Positions 6,361-11,149 of a stretch of 11,149 nt of DNA are shown here, in pieces; within the stretch, counting starts at the first letter, position 1, and the number at the start of each line of letters is the position of its first letter. Source of the DNA: Phycisphaeraceae bacterium (GTDB taxonomy: Bacteria > Planctomycetota > Phycisphaerae > Phycisphaerales > Phycisphaeraceae); the NCBI GenBank assembly GCA_003552605.1, contig PUNN01000268.1:1-11149 (forward strand). The letters run 5' to 3'. The notes beneath the pieces are model-generated. The model was not told the DNA's origin. It did not search any database and saw nothing but the letters and a program-made list of their open reading frames with translations. Both the position numbers and the translations under genes were made by a program.

Positions 6361-8967
6361 TCACCTTGCGCCGAGGGCGGACAAAGACGATCTCGCCGCC
6401 GCGGCAACGCGGTGGTCATCGTCCTCCTTGGCCGAGCGTAACGCTTCGATCGCCCGGCGATCACCCAGTACCCCGAGGCCCCTCGCCGCGGCAAGGCGCA
6501 CCTGCGGGGCCGAATCATCCAGTGCGGCAACCAGTGGATCGAGTGCCTCGGGCTTGCGCAGTCGCCCAATGGCCCCGACCACTTCGCCGCGAAGGCGGTC
6601 CGAATCAGCCTCCACCATAGCCAGCAGCGGCTCCAGTGCCCTCGGATCGCGCAGCCGCCCCAGGGCCCACGCCGCCGCACCCTGCACGGCGGAGTCGGAA
6701 TCATCCTTCAGCAGTTCCAGCAATGGCTCGACGGCTTGTTCATTGCCCATGTGGCCAAGTGCCCACGCGGCATGGCGGCGACGCTCAGCATCAACATCCC
6801 CAAGCGCCTCGAGCAGTGGATCGAGTGCCGGCTCACCGATCTCGGCCAGAACCAATCCCACCGTCCCCTCGCGCACGCGTGGATCGGTCATCCGCTCGAT
6901 CAGCGAGTCAACGGCAATTTCCCCCATATCCACCAGGCTCGCCGCCGCCGCTCGACGGATATCGGAGGCACGGGGGATGTCCTCATACGGCGGTGGATCC
7001 TGAAGCCAGTCGATCAACGCATCGGCGATCTTCGGATCCTTCAGCCGCCCCGCCACCCGGCACATCGCCTCGAGTGAACCTTCCGCCTGCCACTCGGTGA
7101 GTTTGAGTTCTTCATAGATCGGCTCGACCGCGCGGTCGGGGTCGATGTCGACCAGCGCCCGGATGGCGGCGGTGCGGAGGCCCTGGTCGCCCCAGGAGTA
7201 GCGCTTCAACAGCGGCACGATGGCATCAAAGCCATCAGGATCGCCCAGCTTGACCAGCGCATCGATCCCTTCCCGGGCGGTGTCGCGAACGCTTCCGGGA
7301 ATACTGTCATCGTCATTGTCCGGATCGGGATGGGCTTTTTTGACAAGATCGACCATCACCGGGGTGGCGCGGCGGTCACCGCGGTCGGCCAGGGCATGTG
7401 CGGCGCGGAGCCGGACCTCCTCCGGTGCATCTTCAAGCAGCGTGGCGATGGCATCGAGGGCACTTTCCGCTTCGATCTGCTTCAGCGCATCGATCGCCGA
7501 CGTACGAAGGCCGCGATGATTCACTTCGAGCACAGGCTCCAGGACCGAGACGGCGTCTTCATCACCCAGCCGGCCAAGCGCAGCGATCGCCTCGCGGACG
7601 CGATCACGCTCATCACTGTCAAGGTCATCCACGCGGTCCGGATGGGCGAGCCGGGCCATATCCTTCAACATTCCCACCGCCCGGTCATCACCCCGTCGCG
7701 CCAGCGCCCTCGCCGCGGCAAACTGCACCGTCTCAGCAGCATCGTCCAGCAGGTCGGCGAGTGCCTCGGTCGCTGCATCGGTATCAATCCGCGCCAGGGC
7801 ATGGGCCAGCGAAGTGCGGACCTCATCCCCCGCTGCGTCCAGCGCTGCGATCAAGTCATCGACCACGGATTCATCAGCGACCGCCTCCAGCCGCCGGGCC
7901 GCCTCGCGTTGCACATCGTCCCGCTCACTTTCCAGCAGCACGGCAAGCCGGGCTGGTTCGAGGATGGCGCGGCGACGATCGGTATCATCATCGAGCAACT
8001 GTTCAGCGGCACGTCGCACATCCCGCTCGCTGTCCACAAGTGCCTTGATGAACGCCTCGGTTCGCGCCGGGTGGTCGATACCGCTGAGGGCCTCGAGCAC
8101 CTCGAGGCGGAATTGCTCGCTGCCTTCCCCGGCAAAGGCCTCGGCCAGGGACTCAGCCGCGGGCGGCCCGGTGCGGGCCAGCGCCCGCCGCGCGGCGATG
8201 CGAACCGGCTCATTGCGGTCGCGGTCTTCACCATCGACCTCCTCGATGTCGCGCTCGCTCATGGCCTCGAGCAACGCCACCAGCGATTGCACGACGTCGG
8301 CCGACCCGATCCGGCCAAGTGCCTCGGCGATCGCGGCCTTGATCCGCCGGCTCTCACGCCCAGCCAACTGCTCCAGCAGCGCCTCCACAGCGCGATCGTC
8401 ACCGAGTTCGCCCAGGGCATACGTGGCATGCCGGAGTTTATCCTCATCCAATTCCTGCTCGTCCAGCAGCTCGATGAGCGGACCGATCGAGGGCTCGCCG
8501 ATTTTTACCAGGGCTGATGCCGCCACCAAAGCGACCGAGGGCGAGCTGTCGCCGAGTGCCTCGATCAGCGGCCGCACGCCGCGCGCATCGCCGATCCGGC
8601 CGATGGCTTCGGCCGCAGCGCGGCGCTGCTGCCACTCGCGACCATCGAGCAGGGCGGCGAGCGAATCGATCGCATCAGGGTGACCGAGCCTTCCAAGTGC
8701 CCTTGCCGCCTCGGTTCGCACGTCCGGTCGCGCATCTTCAGTGGCGCGGCGAAGGGCCGGCACCGCCTCGGCATCGCCGAGACGGCCAAGCCTGCGCGCG
8801 GCGTCCACGCGGGCCTCGGCGTTCATCTCTGAAAGCTGCCGCACGTAGCGAGCCACCTCCGGGTCCGAGGGACCATCGGTGCCGCATGCTGCAAGAGCAA
8901 AAGCCATGAAGACGAGCGCGGCGGCGCCCGTAGCGGTCACAACCCGTTTCTGCTCAGCTAGTTGCAT
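6361..8967 (-). CDS. HEAT-repeat lipoprotein
   Basis: Protein of 868 residues, almost entirely HEAT-like (PBS-lyase type) helical repeats of about 31 residues, with the recurring pattern R-x-x-A-A-x-A-L-G-R-L-G-D-x-x-A-V-x-x-L. Such solenoids act as protein-binding scaffolds; no catalytic site is visible. The N-terminus is a lipoprotein signal with basic K8-R9, a hydrophobic stretch (10-24) and lipobox L-A-A-C with Cys28. Gly at +2 means no Asp retention signal, so an outer-membrane or periplasmic location is likely. Two units of about 105 residues (414-517 and 518-624) share an extra A-H-P-D insert and a G-L-R-T-[SA]-A-I segment, a visible internal duplication. The protein is very acidic. 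The ATG at 8967 gives a clean signal peptide, but AAGGGG lies 12 nt away; a TTG at 8973 would have ideal 6-nt spacing and adds two residues. Its position before exbB suggests a partner role, which is inference. Confidence 0.88.
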   Translation of the reverse strand: MQLAEQKRVVTATGAAALVFMAFALAACGTDGPSDPEVARYVRQLSEMNAEARVDAARRLGRLGDAEAVPALRRATEDARPDVRTEAARALGRLGHPDAIDSLAALLDGREWQQRRAAAEAIGRIGDARGVRPLIEALGDSSPSVALVAASALVKIGEPSIGPLIELLDEQELDEDKLRHATYALGELGDDRAVEALLEQLAGRESRRIKAAIAEALGRIGSADVVQSLVALLEAMSERDIEEVDGEDRDRNEPVRIAARRALARTGPPAAESLAEAFAGEGSEQFRLEVLEALSGIDHPARTEAFIKALVDSERDVRRAAEQLLDDDTDRRRAILEPARLAVLLESERDDVQREAARRLEAVADESVVDDLIAALDAAGDEVRTSLAHALARIDTDAATEALADLLDDAAETVQFAAARALARRGDDRAVGMLKDMARLAHPDRVDDLDSDERDRVREAIAALGRLGDEDAVSVLEPVLEVNHRGLRTSAIDALKQIEAESALDAIATLLEDAPEEVRLRAAHALADRGDRRATPVMVDLVKKAHPDPDNDDDSIPGSVRDTAREGIDALVKLGDPDGFDAIVPLLKRYSWGDQGLRTAAIRALVDIDPDRAVEPIYEELKLTEWQAEGSLEAMCRVAGRLKDPKIADALIDWLQDPPPYEDIPRASDIRRAAAASLVDMGEIAVDSLIERMTDPRVREGTVGLVLAEIGEPALDPLLEALGDVDAERRRHAAWALGHMGNEQAVEPLLELLKDDSDSAVQGAAAWALGRLRDPRALEPLLAMVEADSDRLRGEVVGAIGRLRKPEALDPLVAALDDSAPQVRLAAARGLGVLGDRRAIEALRSAKEDDDHRVAAAARSSLSALGAR

Positions 8968-9128
8968 GAACAATGCGTACCCCTTGTCCGGGACCGGCCC
9001 ACCGGCCGCCACCTCGTTCAATATCCCTGTGCCATCGCCCATGGACGGCACGGCCGCGGTCGCGGCCCGGGCATGCTCACGGGGCAACGCGTCTAGATGG
9101 GGATTTGATGCAGCGACACGCGAATGCG

Positions 9129-9160
9129 CATAAAAACAACAAATTAATTGCGATTATTGG
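9129..9160 (-). promoter_or_regulatory. AT-rich island upstream of the HEAT lipoprotein gene
   Basis: About 32 bp rich in A/T, with runs such as AAAAACAACAAATTAATTG, in otherwise GC-rich DNA, in the 214-bp gap between the isomerase stop and the HEAT gene start. It is the natural place for that gene's promoter, but I could not fit a good -35/-10 pair. No strong terminator hairpin is seen after the isomerase stop. Confidence 0.3.
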
Positions 9161-9181
9161 TCGTACGCCCCCCCTGCCCAA

Positions 9182-9967
9182 TCAACAAGGTGCCGTGCCA
9201 ATACGCTGAAGCATGGTGACGAGGTTGACGTAACTCTCCCGGGCCGAGTTCAGCGGTGAGCCCTGCCAGTCGGCATCCTGTTCGACCACGAGGTAATGCA
9301 CCCCGGCACCGGATGCGCCCTTGAGTGCGCCGCCAAGGTTCACCGCCCCGGTGCCGACTTCGGTAAACCGGCGGCCGCTGTCATCGTCCGGCTCAGGTGC
9401 ATCCTTGACATGAAGGATCGGCAACCGGCCGGCGAGGCGACGGACCCACTCCTCCGGGTCATGCCCGGCAAGTTGAACCCAGCACAGGTCCAGTTCGAAG
9501 CCCACGTTGGCCCCTTCGAGTTCCGAGGCGAGGATGTCCATCCCCGTCCGGCCATTCTCCAGCGGCTCGAGCTCGAAGTCATGGTTGTGATACAGCAAAC
9601 TGATGCCATGCTCGCTCGCCTCCTTGCCCGCCTGTCGCAGAATCGCGGCGACCTTGCCGTAGCCTTCCACCGACCGCCACTCCTTGGGCAGAAAAGCAAG
9701 CGAGAGATACTCATAGCCCAGCTTCCCCGCGGTTTCGATCAGCCCGTCAATCCCGCTTTCGAATTCCTTGACCCCGTGGTGGGAAGCGCACCCCTTCAGG
9801 CCGAGGCGTGAACATATCTCGAGCACCTGTTCGGGGCTTCGGTTGTAGAACCCGGCAAACTCGACAAAGCGGTAGCCGATCTCGGCGACCGTCGCGAGCG
9901 TGCCTTCGAAATCTTCCTTGAGCGCATCACGCACGGTATAGAGTTGGAGGGCGATAGGCAGGCTCAT
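9182..9967 (-). CDS. Xylose-isomerase-like TIM-barrel (sugar phosphate isomerase/epimerase)
   Basis: Protein of 261 residues, typical length for the AP-endonuclease-2/xylose-isomerase-like fold (PF01261). Members are metal-dependent isomerases or epimerases of sugars, inositols or hydroxypyruvate; the substrate cannot be told here. Motifs in order are L-Q-L-Y-T-V-R (8-13 region), F-V-E-F-A-G (34-39), Y-H-N-H-D-F-E (126-132), E-L-D-L-C-W-V (158-164), L-H-V-K-D-A (185-190), E-V-G-T-G (203-207) and V-V-E-Q-D (227-231). These supply the His, Asp and Glu residues that bind metal and base in the family. No signal peptide is seen, so it should be cytoplasmic. The ATG at 9967 has GGAG 8 nt upstream. 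It stands alone, 288 bp from the gene before it and 214 bp from the one after. The leader carries a G-run repeat on the opposite strand. Confidence 0.88.
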   Translation of the reverse strand: MSLPIALQLYTVRDALKEDFEGTLATVAEIGYRFVEFAGFYNRSPEQVLEICSRLGLKGCASHHGVKEFESGIDGLIETAGKLGYEYLSLAFLPKEWRSVEGYGKVAAILRQAGKEASEHGISLLYHNHDFELEPLENGRTGMDILASELEGANVGFELDLCWVQLAGHDPEEWVRRLAGRLPILHVKDAPEPDDDSGRRFTEVGTGAVNLGGALKGASGAGVHYLVVEQDADWQGSPLNSARESYVNLVTMLQRIGTAPC

Positions 9968-9980
9968 CGGCAGAACTCCA

Positions 9981-10037
9981 GGGGGGGTGTGGATTTCCGG
10001 GGGCTATCCGGGGGCCGTCCGGGGGCAATCCGGAGCC
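9981..10037 (+). repeat. 11-bp tandem repeat with four G-runs (possible G-quadruplex)
   Basis: TCCGGGGGC recurs at 9996, 10007 and 10018, with a diverged fourth unit TCCGGAGCC at 10029, giving an exact 11-bp period. With the G7 run at 9981-9987 this makes four plus-strand G-runs of 5-7 (9981-9987, 9999-10003, 10010-10014, 10021-10025) separated by 11, 6 and 6 nt, compatible with a quadruplex. It begins 14 bp upstream of the isomerase start and would be C-rich in that gene's mRNA leader. Confidence 0.6.
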
Positions 10038-10071
10038 GTTGGCAAGGTAGGTCCAAAGTGGTGCCACGGCA

Positions 10072-10077
10072 AGTATA
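10072..10077 (-). promoter_or_regulatory. Candidate -10 box for the isomerase gene
   Basis: Minus-strand TATACT (5/6 match to TATAAT) lies in a local AT patch about 105 nt upstream of the isomerase start. No good -35 hexamer is found at 16-18 bp, so this is tentative. Confidence 0.25.
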
Positions 10078-10132
10078 TGCGCCCCTCGAACACCCCGAAC
10101 GCTGTAGCGCGAAGGTGACAAGAGAGGCGAAG

Positions 10133-10147
10133 CAGCGCCCGGCGCTG
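10133..10147. repeat. GC-rich perfect palindrome between the molybdoenzyme and isomerase genes
   Basis: CAGCGCC and GGCGCTG flank a single central C. It lies about 110 nt past the molybdoenzyme stop codon. It could be a weak transcript-end hairpin or a protein site. No T-run is present on either side, and a chance origin in GC-rich DNA cannot be excluded. Confidence 0.3.
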
Positions 10148-10255
10148 GGCAGATGGCGCCTGAGCGTCGCTTGACCGTATCCCTCGCCCCACATCCAGTT
10201 CGGGCTGCTGCGGGGCGGCGGGACCGTTCAACACGGCTACGAAACCGCCCCATGT

Positions 10256-10903
10256 TCACCACGCGAACCGCTGCTCCCGCCAGGGGTCACCGTACATGTG
10301 ATAGCCGTTGCGCTCCCAGAACCCGGGACGATCCTCGGCAACCAGTTCAATGCCGGTGATCCATTTCGCCCCTTTCCAGAAGTACAGCCGCGGGACCACC
10401 GCACGAACCGGAGCACCGTGCTCGGGCGTGAGTGGCTGGCCATCATGATGGGTGGCAAGCAGGCAATCCTCGGCGAAGAAGTCGTCGATGGGCAGGTTCG
10501 TCGTCCAGTCACCGCCGGGATCGCTCGCTGCGTGCTCGATCACAAACCGCGCCCCGGGAAGCGGCCGCACCAGGTCGCGCAGCGTCCGGGTGAGCACCCC
10601 GGTAAAGAGGTTGTCCAGCCGCGACCAGTGGGTCACGCAGTGGATATCGCATCGCAGGTTCGCTCGCGGCAATTCACTGAACTGCTCGAGATCAAGCGTG
10701 ACCGGATGCTCCACCAGGCCGTAGATGCGAAGCGACCAGTCCTCCGGCGCAATGGGCGGGACACGGCCGTAGTGCAGCACCGGCCACTTGCGGGTAAGCA
10801 CCTGCCCGGGCGGGGTGCGCGCTTCGGGGCCACCCCCGCCGCGGTGAATGTCCGGGCTGTCGACAACAGGCAGTTGGGCGAGTTCAGGCGCAGGCTGGTT
10901 CAT
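10256..10903 (-). CDS. Sulfite-oxidase-type molybdopterin-dependent oxidoreductase
   Basis: Protein of 215 residues resembling the short, single-domain members of the sulfite oxidase molybdopterin fold (YuiH-like). These bind molybdenum cofactor and transfer electrons or oxygen on a substrate that is usually unknown. The motif H-C-V-T-H-W-S-R-L-D-N places Cys89 as the molybdenum ligand. P-R-L-Y-F-W-K-G-A-K-W-I (171-182) and the ending F-W-E-R-N-G-Y-H-M-Y-G-D-P-W (195-208) are also typical. No signal peptide is present from this start, so a cytoplasmic enzyme is expected. I chose the ATG at 10903, with GAGG about 9 nt upstream. An ATG 9 nt earlier abuts that site, and longer in-frame starts run into the REP-like palindrome. 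No haem or dimerisation domain is attached, unlike eukaryotic sulfite oxidase, and no partner subunit gene is adjacent. Confidence 0.88.
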   Translation of the reverse strand: MNQPAPELAQLPVVDSPDIHRGGGGPEARTPPGQVLTRKWPVLHYGRVPPIAPEDWSLRIYGLVEHPVTLDLEQFSELPRANLRCDIHCVTHWSRLDNLFTGVLTRTLRDLVRPLPGARFVIEHAASDPGGDWTTNLPIDDFFAEDCLLATHHDGQPLTPEHGAPVRAVVPRLYFWKGAKWITGIELVAEDRPGFWERNGYHMYGDPWREQRFAW

Positions 10904-10987
10904 CGAATCCATCCTCAGGGCAATGGCCGGGATACGCCCCGATCGAGCAACGCTCCATGTGACGAGTGCCGCCACATCGGTCGCCGG

Positions 10988-10993
10988 ATTGTA
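10988..10993 (-). promoter_or_regulatory. Candidate -10 box for the molybdoenzyme gene
   Basis: Minus-strand TACAAT (5/6 match) about 85 nt upstream of the start codon, in otherwise GC-rich DNA. No acceptable -35 box lies at the normal distance (TGGACG is 22 bp away), so confidence is low. Confidence 0.25.
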
Positions 10994-11032
10994 GCGCCCT
11001 CGAAGCAGGCTGAGGCGTCCACCCGGGACGGG

Positions 11033-11149
11033 CAGGGCGAACGCATGTAGCTTGGGTGGCATGGTCAGCAGCCGTCTTCGGCTGATGGCCATGCGGCGAA
11101 CCCCCAATCACAGGCCGTCATGGCCATCGGCTGCGGACAGCCGCTGACC
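11033..11149 (+). repeat. REP/BIME-like palindromic element, copy C (cut by window end)
   Basis: The 18-nt flank CAGGGCGAACGCATGTAG (11033-11050) is identical to that of copy B. It is followed by a left arm (11054-11093) with hairpin CAGCCG-TCTT-CGGCTG, a 25-nt spacer (11094-11118) and a right arm (from 11119) with CGGCTG-CGGA-CAGCCG. The left arm equals the reverse complement of copy B's right arm over 40 nt. The right arm matches copy B's left arm except for 9 missing nt. The copy runs off the window after GCTGACC, where its outer GGTGGCATGG complement would be expected. It lies upstream of the molybdoenzyme gene, probably in the 3' region of an unseen neighbour. Confidence 0.82.

Noticed and set aside
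7330..8517. Long plus-strand open frame opposite the HEAT-repeat gene.
   Set aside because: Shadow of the repetitive, GC-rich HEAT coding sequence; composition mirrors the repeats and no domain is recognisable.
10078..10130. Possible tRNA, from a GTTCGGGG/GTTCGAGG-like string resembling a T-arm on the minus strand.
   Set aside because: No matching acceptor, D or anticodon stems could be laid out around it.
10904..11107. In-frame N-terminal extension of the molybdoenzyme that shows S-R-R-R-L-L, resembling a twin-arginine (Tat) signal.
   Set aside because: The same peptide is encoded by palindrome copy B (around 3030-3070), so it comes from the REP-like repeat. No hydrophobic core follows, and the better ribosome-binding site is at the ATG at 10903.

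Overview
The window is GC-rich, densely coding DNA with seven protein genes, all read from the minus strand. It most likely comes from a planctomycete-like Gram-negative bacterium, possibly of the Phycisphaerae. This is an inference from gene style: Asp-rich proteins, a C-terminal beta-sandwich beginning W-Y-I-I-G-P-F-P, a HEAT-repeat lipoprotein, a stand-alone sugar isomerase and a bacterial dynamin-like GTPase. No rRNA, tRNA, CRISPR array or transposase gene is visible.

Layout in transcription order (right to left): a REP-like palindrome (11033-11149, cut by the window end); a small sulfite-oxidase-type molybdopterin enzyme (10256-10903); an intergenic stretch with an 11-bp tandem repeat and four G-runs; a xylose-isomerase-like TIM-barrel protein (9182-9967); an AT-rich gap; a HEAT-repeat lipoprotein (6361-8967); an exbB / exbD / TonB-TolA-like gene trio (6154-3186) with an 11-nt overlap and a 16-nt gap; a hairpin and a second REP-like palindrome; a promoter with an operator-like dyad; a dynamin-like GTPase (228-2624); and a third REP-like palindrome (22-167).

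The most interesting unit is the trio. ExbB and ExbD are the stator of a proton-driven motor. The gene in the usual tonB/tolA position encodes a protein with TolA architecture: a cytoplasmic tail, one membrane helix carrying the S-x3-H pattern of TonB/TolA, a long helical region and a C-terminal globular domain. The C-terminal domain looks like a carbohydrate-binding-type beta-sandwich, not TonB_C or TolA domain III. With the HEAT lipoprotein just upstream and the dynamin-like GTPase just downstream, this could be an undescribed energised envelope machine. The functional link to the two flanking genes is inferred from position only.

The three palindromes belong to one REP/BIME-like family. 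They share a GTAG-containing flank and mirror-image arms. In one copy the core is flipped relative to its flank.
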